The notes beneath the pieces are model-generated. The model searched no databases. It saw only the letters and a program-made list of their open reading frames with translations, and was not told where the DNA came from. A stretch of 64,000 nt of DNA from Phalacrocorax aristotelis (taxonomy: Eukaryota; Chordata; Aves; Suliformes; Phalacrocoracidae): NCBI RefSeq assembly GCF_949628215.1, contig NC_134311.1, forward strand, positions 13,392,582 to 13,456,581, written 5' to 3'. Within the stretch, counting starts at the first letter, position 1. Each line of letters opens with the position of its first letter. Shown here piece by piece: positions 13,401 through 28,400 of this stretch. The position numbers and the translations under genes were made by a program.

Positions 13401-16400
13401 TGTTTAAAAAGAGTGAAAACGACATTCTTCTAAGATTCTTCACAGCTAGAGTTAAACTGTTTATCACTTCCTTTTTCAGCAAAGACACCAGGGTCTAACT
13501 GTTCATGATTTCAGTATGAACATCTATAACTCTCTAAAGCCTAGTGGAGATGTTGATTAGTGGTTTTTGTTTTTTTTTTTACTTGTCACAGGGCTCACAG
13601 TACATTTTCTTCTTCACAGTACTATTTTCCCGGTTGCTCTTACCTTTCGTTGCTTTTCATTCTACATATAGAGACATTCTGCAAAGAAATTTTTATTTCC
13701 CATTGTACAAGAAGCAATGAACAAGTAGAAGCATTTTGCCATAAAGCTACAGAAGTATTCCACAGGCAAAACAAAATGAACGAGTTACTGAAGTTGCAGC
13801 TTGAACTGCATTAGAAGGACAACAGAATTATACAGTTTGACTAAAAACTTCATTTGTGCAGCTTAATTTTCTTGCCTCCTGCATAAGCTGCGTTTTCCCC
13901 ACAAAAGCTTTGTTTTGAAGAGCTTGTCATGATGGTTCTTTGCTTAAGCAGTGTCGAAGGAATGAGGCTACTCTGAGTAGGCTACAACCATCACCTTCAG
14001 TTTTATGAAGCTAGTAACAAAACGGTGTTGATTAAATCAAGTAATTGGTTCCTGCCTCCCTATGAGCACGTTATATTCTGTTCCTTGTATTTAGAAATGT
14101 TGCAGCTGTGATCAGGCAGGCCCTGTTAATTTTACAATTATGGCCAAGTTTGAAGAGTCAAGATAGAAAATTTTATTATACTTTCCTATTAGTTCCTATG
14201 AAACGTCAGAGGAAATAAAAGCAAAACTGAGCCCTTGTTGGGCAATTTGACATTTCTCTTTCCATCCCCATTTGATTATAAAATCTTATTTTTAATAGTT
14301 ATTATATCTGTGCTATCATAAAGTGCATATGACTTTCCCAGGACTGGACTCTATTAGACTTGATACAAGCATATACATCAGGAACTACTCTCTTCTCTTT
14401 TCTTTAGAGAACCTCAAAGTTTAAATCTGATTCACAGTCAGAAGTGATCCACTGCTCTGGTCTTCAGGCACAGAACAGAAGCAATTTATATCTTCAGAAC
14501 AAGTGAATATGAGCCATCCTTTCCAAAAATAATGTAACAACACAAATAAAAAAAATTTAAAGAATATGACAACTTACCCAGGCAGTGGGCCACCATTGGT
14601 AAGTTCAAAGACCTGATGTGGGTTTAGCAGTTTTCTAAAACTGTACAGCAGATCTCGACCTTTTAGACCACCACTTTTTGGATTCACAAATACAAGAAGT
14701 GGGCAGCAGTTCTGTGGTAACTTGGAAGCCTGAAAGAAAGGATTAGACAAAACCATGACAAGGCAGGAAAATTACTACTGCATCTCTGATGTATTTCCTG
14801 ATGCTTCCATGATGCTTAGTAAAAAAAAAATCTAGATTCAATAAACAAAAAGATTCAGTGTCCAGCCAATGGTCAGGTTAGCTGTTTCTCCTGGAACAGT
14901 TTCCTTAACCCACTCCAACTACAGAGTTGAGCCTAATGTTAAAAACAAAGGCACTGTAAGCAGTCCTTCCTATATATTTTCAGTAAACAGTCCGTGCCAA
15001 AGAATAGTGTGAGAGATAAGGTACCTTCTAGACTCATGCACTATTCAAACACTTTGCTTGCAATCAGAGAACCTCTCCCAAAACCGCCGAATATTTAAGT
15101 TTTGTGGTTGTCTTAGACTATATGTTCATTTACAAGGGCAAAGTGAGGGTGTCTGGGGCAAACAATGGCATGCCTCTCCCCAAGAAATAAGAGGCTGAAA
15201 GCTTCTTCCAAAAATATGTATTTAAAATTTTTCATCAGGAGGATTTGGTGCCAGTATCTTATGATCCTCACAGTTCTTCTGAAGCTGCTGTTGAAAGGGC
15301 TCTCAAAGCATGACTGTGCTGCAGGGGAGCCTGGTACCCATCCATAAACCACTCCAAAGGAACCACTGCACATGGCAGAGGAGGGATTTACCAGGTACTA
15401 CAGGGACTGCAGGGAAAGGTATCTGCAGCTTCAGGGGAGGTCAAAACTTCCAGCCACCAGAAGCACGCCCTGGGACTGCTTTTCAGCCAGCCAGCCTGTA
15501 AATCCATGAAACAATCTGTAAACAGTTCTAGAAAGATCAGAAAACACCAGGGTACCTTTCATCTATCCTGCCACAGGGCTGCGGGGCAGGTACATGCCAG
15601 AAAAGCCCTTTTTGGCCTTTCAGAGAGCGCGCTTCAAAGCAGAAACGTTTGCCACAGTCCCTAAATTGTGGTAATTTGTATTTACAAACTGGACAGCATT
15701 CAGGGAACAGCAATTTGTCAGGCAGCTGACAGGATGGATCCAGGGAACAGAACAGCAGTGCTAAATATAAGTCAGTTTAGACAGGAATGAGTCAGGGTGA
15801 GGCAGCAGCATGACCGCAGCATGCAAACGTGCGGAGAGATACCAACAGCTACAGAGGGGAGGAGAGAGCACTGAGAGAGGCCGTCAGCCACCCTCTACGC
15901 AACCACCAGAGCACATGAACTAAGGTGAAGAAAGGAGAAATTAATGATTAGCTTTGTGAGGAAGCAAACTGGAGTCTGATGTTGAGATACCCCAGACCAT
16001 TGTCTACCTGTGGGCTGATCTGGATGCTTAAAAGCAAATTATCATTTGGGGCTTCCCAGTCTTTGAGATATCTCCTCAAATTTTGCTTTCCTAAAAGCAC
16101 TGAGTGCCAATCCTCTGCAAGTCACACCCTGCCCGATGTGTCAAGATACCAAGAAACACATAAAAATCTTTCTCCTCTGTGGCACTGCCTGCATAAGAAA
16201 TGCCCTCTTCTATCCAGTGTGACTTGCACGCACAAACAGAAAACACACCAGGAAGAGGAACCCTAAGCAGGTAAGAAGGTTGGTGGAGCAGGAACACACT
16301 TCCTTGTCCTTTAGATTCCACTAGAGACATTCAATTTGAAGATACATATGTTTTCTCGAAAAAAAAAAATAGCCAAACAAGGGCTCTTTTGGCTGACAAA

Positions 16401-19400
16401 GAGCCAGAAGAGCCTCAAAGTTTTGTTTTACTGGAAAGGTTTCACTGCTGGCAAAACAACTAGGTTAGTGAGACAGAGGCTGCAGAGCTGTCCACGTAGG
16501 TTTCTCCAGAACAGCCACCTTCAGGCTACATCCTGATGACTGCTAGGTCAAAACACCTCTTGCCTCCATATTCAGGGCTAATTGGAAAAGAGGAAGCAAT
16601 TATTCAAAGCATGCCAACAGACAACAAGGGTAATATACTTATTTCTGTTTAAGCACATGGAAAGGATAGCCGGCAAAGGAAGGCTAAGGAAAACAATGCA
16701 TGCCACTGTCACAAAAATGAAGGACTTCTTGAGTTGTAAGGTCAACAGCTCAAGGATCCACACATCCCAACGACAGAAGTGAATTTCCTCCCTTCAAGCC
16801 ATCACAGGCATTAATAAAAATAGTAAGCAGAGCTCTGGCTCTTCCAGGAGTAAAGCCCTTCTCGTTACTCCATCAGTTCCTCACCATCATCTGCCATATC
16901 CCATTATGGATGGTCCTTCGAAAATCCCACAAGCAATGAAATGCAGAGCAGCTCTGAAAGGAACCACCACATCCCATGGGGTAACAGGGCAAACTGTTTC
17001 CTTCCTGCACTCCATGTTCCAGCTTCTACCCTGCTCTACCTTCCCACCTGACTACTTCCTATTTCTGCTTTCTCAAAGCTTTTTTACTACCTGAATTTCA
17101 TCACCAGTCATTTCAGCTTTCTGAACAGTACAGGCTATCTGAAATCTCAGCCTTGGTCCAATGCCCGGAAACTTCTGGGGTTTAAAAAAAGGGGGAATAA
17201 GGGATAATAGAAAAAATATTTAGTTCTGCAGCTCAAAGTAAACAAAAACTTTTTAAAAAAAGAATGAGAGAAAAGAAACCAGCCCAACATTCAAGTCAAA
17301 CAAATACCTTACTTGAATGTGGACAAGAACATTTTATTACCTTCTTTTCTTCAGGAAATCAGGTTCTCAAAATACTGGCTTTGGACATTTAGAAGTGACA
17401 TGTTGAACACATGTTTTATATTACTTGCTTTTACAGGCAAGTTCTAACACAGTGGGTTTAAAACCAAATAACTAAAATAATTCGCAAGGAACTTCAGGGA
17501 ATCACAATGATTTCTGAGGCATGGTATGCTCCAAGGCATTCAAAAGCACAGCTGTGTTTTGGAAAGTCATATGAGATCTTACCCAAGTAAATATATATTG
17601 TCAGAAATATGTATTTACAGTTTCTACAAAACTGCTATCTAAATTTCCTAATTGTCAAGACTCACAAGCAGCTGCAGAGAATTTCTGGAGCTAACAAAAT
17701 ATCTGTACGTAGTATAAACTGAGCAGTCCTACCACTCAAAACCATCTTTGTCGAAATATCTTCTAATGTAAATCCCTAACTACACCTATTTAGGACTAAA
17801 TACACCTATCTAGAACAAACACAAGTATTTTAGAAAGGGCTCAGTCTTACAGTTAACTTGCTTCCCATCACTCTTCGTCAAACTTCAAGGAGTAGGAAAC
17901 ACTGATAAATCCCTAGATATAGGCCAGCTTCTAAGAAAACAGTTATTTTTCAGTAGGGGTTAAAAACTCTGACAGTTTGTACAGCAGAGCTGCTGCATTG
18001 CTTTCTGAAAAGTACATGCTCCATTACAGTTCTGGCCACAAGGATAGCACTCTTATGCTGCAGAATTTTTTTTAATCCCTTAATAAAGCCCCAGTGGGGA
18101 CATATGAATGAGTTTATACTGGGCAGAAGGGGATGTGTGACTCACAGCATGAGGACTCCCTTCCCCCTTCAGCCCTGGCTTCTGTGCTCTGCTTGAGGAG
18201 TGAAATTTGCAGAGGGGTTTTATGTTGGCTGGCTCTTAGGAAGGAGTTTATTGCTTGTTTCTTAGAGACAGCTGAAGAAGGCCCTGTGATTTAGACACTC
18301 CAACAGTCACTGTGAATTGCTTAATTTGTCAGGATTAGCACAATGCAGCTTCAGGTTGGGGAAAGATATTTATTATCCACACTAATCCCCTTTCTCCTGA
18401 GTGTACTCTGTAATCACATCTCATGATGAAACAGAACAAGGTGTTCTGTGCCACAGGCCTGCCAGCACAATAGCCATGGCACATCTTCCAGGGTGGTAGG
18501 CTGTCTCCAGATACTGCAGATATCACTAAGTGACAAGTAAAATTCAACATTTGCAAGTGGGCTGTCTGCAGCACCTCCCCATGTGCAGGGACTCATGACG
18601 CCGTAGCACAAAATTCCTCCACCCTGGCCAGAAAGGAGTCATTGCATCTGAAAAGGAATGATGTGCAATGTGTCTCAACACAACCAGAGCAGCAGCTGGG
18701 TCAATGCAGCAGGAGCTTAAGCCTTTTCTTTACTTTTTGGGGAATGGTGGCAATGGAAGAGGGTAGAAAGTAACCTTTCTAAGAGGGTCATTAAACTATC
18801 ATGCTTTTAAGTTGGACACATTTGTGTAAGGAATTAGTGGAATGAATGAAACCGAAAGTTTCACCCATTTGGGAAACTCCCACATTGTCTTCTACTACTC
18901 TTAAGGAACCTAAATACAGTACCGTCAGAGGGCACTCCACTGGTATGTGGCATTAGTGATAAAGCCACAAAAACGTGTCACCTTCCTACTGATAATGGCC
19001 TCATAAAACTCTCTGCTGATTTCCTTGTTTGCCAGTACTACAAAAGGGGTTCTGGTAAATTAGCTTTCAGTTAAAAGATTCAGCCCTGCAGTATCTTTCA
19101 CCTTGACTTGCTACCAAACAGTGATACCAAACTGCCCCTGCAGGTCCTTACACACAGCAGCTAAACAGTTTTGTAAAAGACCGTATTTTTTTTCACAATC
19201 CAGCAAAGAGAATATTTTTATTTGAATACTGTGAAATGAAAAAGTGTTTGATTAAATTCTTAAAGGCCTGAGATCATGAAACAGCAGAACAGATCAACAC
19301 ATCTGATCACACTAATTGCTTGACTTTCTAATAAGCAGTTAGTGCAAACTAAACCTGCATTCAAACTTTTCAGTAATGACAGTAAAAGGATGAGTTGCTT

Positions 19401-22400
19401 CTGGCAGATGTGACCATGCCAGACTAGAACTAGGCCTTCTCCTTAGAAGGTATTTCAGACACAGAGTAAGTGACTCTCACCTGGAGAAACCAAAGGACTA
19501 GCAACCTTTAACCACCAATTTACTTCTGTGTTTTATCAACTTTTAAGAAGCATTGCTTTGGTTTGTTGGTTTGGTTTTTATTTAAGTTGCAATTCGGAAA
19601 AATTGTTCATTAACCAAAACACTGTGGCCTTTGTTTTATCACCCATTCTTCTTCCAAGACTACACATTAGCCCTTCATTTCCAATTTCTATTTCACCCAC
19701 AAGACAAATACCAAACACAGCATAAATATAATATTGTGCTCAGTTCCTGTATCCCTTTTAATTCCTCATGCTGTATTTAAATGGTCACATATATAAAGTA
19801 TAAACAAAGGCTAACAGTATCATAGGATAAAAGGATAATCTAGGTTGGAAAGTACCTCAGGAGGTCACCTAGTCCAATTGCTACCCAAAGTAGGGTGAAC
19901 CATCACTCATTAGTTTACCCTGGGTAATTAGTGAATGGCATAAGCTGGGTGGCCAAAGCATGAATGAACAACACTTGAAATATTATTTAGATTAACTTTT
20001 GGCTCATTTCAGTGAGATGACCAAATACAAACATTATGTGCTGAAATGGAAACAAAATGTATGTGCACATGTACAGCTCCTCTCTTCTTCTTACATATTA
20101 GAAGTTCATCCCCAGCAGACCCCTGAACGGGAGTTTCTAAAAAATATCTTGCATCAGATAACAGCATTAGCTGCATTTTCCTGGCAACAACAAGTTCACT
20201 TCAAACATATCTAGTGTCAGACAACCAGACACATGTCATCAATAGAGTGGAGTATGTGCAACTTCACTTGCCACACACCGAATCTAGGCTCCTAACACAT
20301 TTGCCTAAAAACCACCAAAAACAAGCAATGAAAAGCAGTCCCGCCTTCATGCTGCCTTCCTTCTCTGATAACAGAAACTCTGAAACCTAGTTTGCATGAG
20401 AGGGGACCATAGTTTCTAAGGATCTCACAAAACATAATTCATAAGAACAAGACTCATGTTTTTGGAGGGAGGATACTGTCTAATCTTGCCAGTTTCATGT
20501 AAGCATTGCCACTAGTATCTGCTCATATGAAAAAGAAAAGTTTGCCTTCAGATAACTTTGACAAGTACAGGACTCTTTAAATGGTAAAAGCAGGCATGTA
20601 AATATGCAGCTACGGCTATTGAACTTGAGATCCTCCCATTTGAAGCTGTTTCATAGTTCTGACTAATTATGTATTTTTAAGTTTTTAACCTTCTGTGAAA
20701 TTCTAAGAAGTCAGACTAAGACCCTCACTTCATTTGCCATAATGAAACTCCAGAAACTGCAAGATACACAATGGCTCAGCAGAAAGTAACTATGCCTATA
20801 TTTAACTTTGGACAGGACTTAACAGCATTCTGTCTAAAAATCGCTTTGCTCAGTGAACCATTTCCCTCTTTTCACCGTGATTCTGAGTTGCTAACATGAA
20901 ACCTATTATTGAACCAACTGATTCATAGGAAAGTGATTTGTAACCATAAAAATTAATAAATCAGAACTGGGCCTGAATTTGTGAAAGGGCTCTTGCACCA
21001 AGTTTTTCAAAAGACTATTTTCCTCTGAAATTCACAATGCAGCATTTAAACAATGTCAAACTCCCTCTGCTACAGAATGGGGGAAATGAAGATACAGTAA
21101 ATGTGAAGATAAGCAGTATTACTTTACCTTATGGTTAGCAATGAAACTCATTTAGTCCCCAAAACAATGTTGTAAGCATTTTAAGACACACCAGGTAAAA
21201 CTAAAACTCCACCTAACTTTTTCATCATTGAAAGAAATAAAGAGGAACAAAAAATTGGTTTTCTCCCCTTTATAGTTGTTCAGTTATGCAGTTGTACAGT
21301 TGTATAGTTATTCCTGACAACTCAGCAGTAACTGGACAAGTGACTTAACTCACAGAAGTGCATCATATACATGAAGTACAGCCTGTCAAGTGTTTTTTTC
21401 GTCACACTACTGACAGAAACTCCCTGTATGGCTCCTTTGAATAAAACGTAGTTTCATTTACTTCCAGCAGAAAAAGTCTTAAGGTAGTTGTTTCTCTTCT
21501 AATGACATATTTTAAATTCAAACCCATCTCTTACCATAACTTCAGGAATCACCATGGCGTTCAGAGGCTTGTCATTGACAGTTGTATCTTTAACTAGCAT
21601 ATATATTCTTTCAGCTTCAGAAAAGCATGAAATTTCAAGTACAACAGCTCCTGTAAAGAGGCATCAGAACTATTTTTTATATTTTCTATTATTATTAGGA
21701 AACCAGTGTTATCAGATCACAGCAAAAGTTTACTCAGGACATTATTCAGTAAAAGTTACTCTGCAATGCTTTTGGTTGCTGGTTATCGGTGAATTGGACT
21801 GTTTTGGTTTTTTAAGCCTTCCTTCATATCCCCAAACACAGCCCAGATTTTTGTTAAAGCAGTTTGACGACAAGAACTGCAGCACAGAACTGATGCATAT
21901 TTCAAGAATTCCTTTGGGCTTCAGAAGTATGGCCTGTTTCCATACTCTTTATCACAACTAAGAGGCTGTTGCCCTCATGTAAAAGAGGCAAATGTGTCTG
22001 GTTTCATTTTGTATCTCATTAAAAATCCAGTAGCTCCATTCATTGACAATATCTCAGTAAGAATTATTACAAGCAAAGATCTGGTTTGAGAATCAATTTA
22101 AGATTTTTATATTGGCTTAGGGTCTGTATGGAAAAGTTGGGGAAGAAGGGAAAACAAAAGGAAAAAAAAAATACTGACAAGTTTAAAGTAAGATCCTTAG
22201 TGAGGAGGAAAACAGGGCAGGACAAGAACAAAGTGCACAATGGATAACATGTGAGATGTAAGCTGGTAACATAACCTGGCTGCAAACAAAAGTGTGAGTC
22301 AGGAAGTTATCAGAAACACAAAAATACTCAGAAAGTGAAAAAAACACAACAATAAAAATCACATACAAGCAGAAACATTCAAAAAACACATGCAGGTAAA

Positions 22401-25400
22401 CTTGGTTAAATGAAGCTGTGACACGAGAAGAGTATCACAAACCCACCTATATTCTCTATTGACAAATATGAAAGGAGAAGGCACATCTGAACGCTTTACG
22501 GATTTCCTTATGAAAAATCAGTATTAACTAGCCACGCAGAGAGAGCAAACACACAAAGGAAGTCTTCAAAATCATGTTACAGAAAGATTCATTTAGTGGT
22601 CATGTGAAAGTTAAGCCTGCCAAAGGACATGAAATATCTTGGATATTGACACCTAAAAGTCTGGAATTTATCTTTTGTACTTATAAGTTTAACCAGAGGC
22701 AGATCTCCACCTGACCACTGCACTAAAGCTACCCAGAGCCACTGCTGCTCCAGCTCTCAGAAGCCTCATTGCTTCTCTGACCTTGTTGAAATAAAATTTG
22801 TACAGCAAAAGCAAAGCAACAGATCAAAGGTTGTACACAGAGATGAGCATACTGATTTTCTTCAGACTTCCAGCCACTGAACCCCCACTTAACACTGAGC
22901 TAGGAAACAGTGACTGTGAAACAATCCCATCAGGTTCAAAAGCAGGACCAAATTTTAGTATTTTAGAAATCAAAATGAAGAGAGAGCACTTGAAGGGTTT
23001 TTAACAGTTCAGTTGTGTTAGAACTATTCAGTTAAAGTGCAACTTCAAAACTCATTATTATGATGAAATATTACCACTTTCTGGTACACTAACCATGAAG
23101 CCAACCTTTTTATTTTTTTTAATAAGGTAACACTAATCCACTGCTCTTCATAAATACAAGATGTTACATTTTATTTGAAGGGCTTTTTGCTTATGTGATA
23201 AGACTAACATACTCTGAGCTTAGAGCCTCTAGTATTAGACTGAAGTTTTGAAAATAGACATTGTCTGCAAGACTAAAAATCTTAATGCTTACCTTGTGCT
23301 TGATAAACATGACTCACAGATACTACATTTGCTGCAAAGGGTAAAAATATAAACACATAAAACGTTGGGTACAGTTAGAGTAAATATTTAAAATATTTTT
23401 TAAAGTTACATAAATATAATATAAATAAATATTAAAAGTTATACAAATATAGGGAGAACCTCCAGCTAACATTTTCCCTCTCCAAAGTTTACTTTGCAAG
23501 TTAGAAAAGCTAAACTGATTTTCATAAAGGTGACTATGAATTCTCTCTGGCATTTAAGGTTTAATTCCTTTTGAAGTTACATAAAAGACAGGGAAAAATG
23601 CTTCGTTTCCTGCAACAAAAAGCATGACGCATTCCTGACACTGTTTATAGAACATGTCTGTTGAAAGAATATTATGAAAAACCAATTACACTTCTTTGAA
23701 AAAGAAAAATAAATCCTTTTCACTGAGTGCTTGTCCATATGTGTGCACACACTGCTCATACTTCTCTGTGACCCGCACAGAGCTCATGAGCAACACGGAT
23801 GACAGCCCACGCAAAAAATGTCAGAGGTTAATTCCCTGTGCATTAATGTTCCTTGCCTTTATTAAACTGCACTGCCATAATTTGAATGGTGTAAGGTATG
23901 TATGGTTCACTTCCAAAAAGTGACGCTTCTTCACTAAAAAAAAAAATGGTGTGGTCACATATAGCTCAAATAATGTAACAATAATTCTGTGAATAATGAG
24001 CTGTCACATCTCTCATGCAGCCATGAACATGTTAAAATGAATTAAAAAGCCCCCTATGAGAGTACAAGGCAGACTGATTTTTCAAATAAGGTCAGAAAAT
24101 GTTAAGAAAAAAATAATTAAAAGGAGCAATAGATGCTACTACATGTTATTCTCCACAAGTGACTGTATCTCAAAATGCCCGTTCACTTACTTTTGATAGC
24201 TAATTCATCCTTGAGAATATTTGTATATTCTTCAGGGGTAAGCTGAGGTGGAAGGCCACCAACAAATAAATTTACTCGTACAATGGATTTACTGTTTTCC
24301 ACAATGTAAAATCTTGTTTGATTCATCTGACGTATTGAAGTCTACCAAAATAAAGAAAAATAAATTGATACATTTGGCAAAAAGATATAGTGAAACAAAA
24401 TTCCAAATAGTTCTGAACTTAGCAATCAAGTCCTCTATGCTTAGAGAATATCACAAACAGAAACAAACTTCAGTCCAAGCACTTAGCTTCTCTACAGATG
24501 AGCCAGTTGGGGGGGAGTGTGTGTGTGTGTAACTGATTACTTACTTTTTCTGTAAGAAAGAGGACTCCCTACTTGCTATAAAAAAGGATCACGTTTCTTT
24601 TTCAGATTTACCTTTCTTATGTCCTTGAGTCTGTTAAGAATCAGTTCTTGGTTGTCCAAGACCATGCGCTGAACTAGGGACAGCAAGAACATTAATCATG
24701 TTTGAAAGCATTGTAAGCTATTATCAGGCTCAATGAAACAAAAACAATACAAAAAATGTAGGGAAAATTCATAACTCTGCGTACAACTAACATTAACATA
24801 AAGGATGATGCTGACCTGAACTACTCATTATTCAACAGAAAAAACATGTAGGTGCTTTGAACTGTTCTTAAACACCGCTCTCCTTCAAAGAAAGACAGAA
24901 ACAGCCTGAAGCTACTCAAAAGACAAGCAGTACTTTGGTGACAAGCTAACTGTTTGACAGAAGACTTTAAAACTACATTCCCTGACAACTACAGTAATAA
25001 TCAACTTCTGCATTTTATTAAAATATTAAAACAATTGTAACAACTTCCAGGTAAAGTGAGGTTGTAAATGATGCTTTAAAACAAAGCATCAGAAACCAAC
25101 CAACATTCACAAGGCTACAATAACCTTATAAAACAACTTACTGATAATGCTCACAAAGAAAGCAAAGTATGAGGCCAGTATTTGAGCTATTTCCTTGGGT
25201 ATGGCCAGGGCATCATCAGACTGCTTCAGTGGCTTAACGTCTCCATGCAGCCTTACAAATAATGAAGCACAAAGGGGTGTGAACTTGGAGAACAGCTCAG
25301 CTCCTGCACGATCACTAAGTTCTTGAGCAATGCTAGGACTCCCTATTTCTGTACTTCAGAATGCGCACACATACTCCTTGGACTATCTCAGGACTCGAAT

Positions 25401-28400
25401 TTGCTCTTCTTGGGGGCAGTGTCAGGGGGAAAGGAGAAAAGGAAGGGAGCCAACTGAACTTTACAATTAACCTTTACTAAATAACTGCAGTTAAGAAAAC
25501 TGTGTCAGTTAAAGGCAGCTCCCCAAAACAGGGCTCTTTGCCAAAGTGTCAATGCCCACCAGAAACCACTAATAAACCTTTCTGTTATGATGAAGAAAGA
25601 TAAGCGAACCTTATTCCCACAGGACACACAAAACTAAAGAATCAACATCACTTCTGATAAGTATTTCAACATGATGTGGAAGTTTCATTTGTGAAGGCAT
25701 TTATTATAAAAAATTAACTGTGACTGTGTTAAAAGGAAAAATAAAAGCTAGAAGATCAGTTACAGATGTGCCTTTGGCCAATGCTCCTTCACTTACCTTG
25801 CTTACTGCCCATAAGCACTTCCACCAATTTGAAATTCTGGAGGCACTCCATCTGCCAAAAGATGTAACATATAAATGTAGTTTCTGAATAAAATATCATT
25901 TTGCCAGATGTTTACATTAAAGTTATGTTATACACTGCTCACACAGAGTATGATTTAGAAACACTGAGTTTTTCAATCACAGTGTTCTTCCCCTAACCCA
26001 CTCGTCTCGAGCCCGGAATAATCTTCATTTTACACACTCAGCCTCCCACACATGGCATCGGCTCCTGTGCCTTTAACTATGTCTGCATCCTCGCAGCCCC
26101 ATGGTGAAGGGACACCTGTAAAGCACAGTTAACTCCACACCCCTTCAGTGACCAGCAGCTCAACTACGGTATTTCCAGAGTAGACTTCCAGAAAAGCTGT
26201 GCAAGACTGGGAATGAACCTGCTCTTTGAGAAGATGGCCCAGGAACCAGGCTTGGCAAAAGCAGGCTGACCAGTCCCCATCTCCTGGCGCGCTCCACCAG
26301 CACTGATGCAACAAAACCCTCTTCACATGCGCCACAGTCACTTCTCCAAACTATACCGCCAGGGACTACACAAGTCACTTGCAGCTAGACGAGAGGAGCT
26401 GGCACAGCCAAGAGCTGAACCATCTACTAGGATTACTGCAACCCTGGAAACATGTAACACTGAAGACTGAGGAAGTATCTTAATTTTTGGCCTTGAGACT
26501 CAGAGGACAAATTATCTTGCTTAGCATGTCATGAACAGGGGTGTTAAAAGCCTCAGCTGCCTACTTTTGCTTTGCCTGAAATTTGATGACAGCAACTTGG
26601 AGAAGGTCTTCAGCACAGGCAAATTCTGGATATTAAAAACAGAGTTCCTGTATGTGCATCTTTGTACAGAAAAAGGAGAAAACCCTTTAAAAAACTATCA
26701 ATGTCAGAGAAATTGCAATTAAGGCAAGGAATTAAGTCTCTTAGAATATAAAACTAGCTTCCCAAATAGAGAGAGATGAGGATCTTTCCCAAACAGAGTA
26801 CCCGACTACCCTGTTTGACAGTTGCTTTTTCCCTATGAGACAGGACTTCAGACAAGGTTTTCCAAATTTTGTCAAAAGGTCCACAGCACTTCAGGAAGCA
26901 GACTGAAATAAAATCCTGGAACCATCCTATGTAGCAAAATAAGCTACATGCATAAGATAGCTATTGTTGACATAGACAAATATCTACAGTTGTCACCTAC
27001 TGCAGATAGCTAGCCACATGCATGTTCCTGTGTACCCTGTAAATAACCACAGAAGGCGGTGGTTGCCTTCTGTGAGCGTGGCTGTTGCCTGGAACAGCAG
27101 AAGCATGTTAATCTGCTAGTGTGCTCACAATCCCCAACTGCTGAATGAAATGTGCATGCTATAGCTTCATGCCTCCACACCTGTGTGTCGGACAGATTGC
27201 CAGTGCCTTGGCACACTTGTAAATGCTACTAACATGTTTCCTAAAAGTCATGCTATCTTGGCACCAATGGTAAAAAAGACAGGCAGGCTAAGAAAGCGTC
27301 ATCTTCCACAGAAAACAGGTGCATCTACAAGATTACAAGATGTATCTTTAATTTCCACTAGGGTGAGAAGGAATGCAGATGGTAAAAAATGTGGGTGGCA
27401 TTCAGTCTTGAGTCTTTCCTTGTAGTCTTTGAGGACTACAGAGATGCTGTTCACCACTGTAGGGAGAAAATTCTTGTGGCCGAAGTTCGATTAGAGTTTA
27501 ACTTGGCCAGCACTGTGAAGGAAACAAAAAGAGCTTTTTTAAATCCATTAACATCAAAAGAAGGATCAGAGATAACATTTGTCCGTTACTTGATGAGGTT
27601 GGTGACCTTATTAACAGGGACACAGACAAAGTGGAGACATTTAATGCCTTTTTCACCTCTGTCTTCACCACCGCAAATGGACCCTGGGACCTGCCGGAGC
27701 CTCTTGTTAGAGGACCTTGACTGGAAGGATTATAAACTCCCAGCTGATCCTGAAATTGTTTGAGACTTGCTGCTCCAGCTGGATGTGCATAAATCCATGG
27801 GGCCCCATGGGATTCATCCCAGGGTACATCATCCCAGCTGGCCGATGTCATTGCGGGACCTCTCTCCATTATTTTTCAGTGGTCTTGGGAGTCTGGAGAG
27901 GTCCCAGTTTTCAAGAAGGGTAAGAAGGAAGACCCTAGTAATTACAGGCCTGTCAGTTGCACTTCAGTGCCTGGTAAAATTACGGACAAGGTTATTCTGG
28001 GAGTTATTGAAAAACACTTGAGAGACAATGCAGTCATTGGGCACAGCCAGCACAGTTTCACAAGGGTAAAGTCCTGCTTAATCAACTTAATTTCCTTTTA
28101 CGACAACACCCATCTAGTTGATCAAGGAAAGCCAGTGGATGTGGTGGTTTTGAATTTTAGCAAAGCTTTTGGTATTGTCTCTCACAGTATCCTTCTGGGT
28201 AAAATACGCAGCACACAGCTAGACAATCCATAATACTCTGAGCAATTGGCTGACAGGTCGGACTAAAACAGTTATAGTAAATGGGGTTACATCAGGCTGG
28301 CGGCCAGTCACCAGTGGAGTTCCCAGAGCCTGATTTTAGGGCAGCGTTCTTTAATGTTTTTATAAATGATCTGAATGCAAGAACTGAATGCACATTAAGT

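Noticed and set aside
17091..17177. Open minus-strand stretch with AG and GT edges between catalytic exon 14 and connector exon 13
   Set aside because: Visible exons 13 and 14 join directly in phase 0 and match the DGK theta order (PEVM then SKLPQNC). The extra segment has no resemblance to the family.
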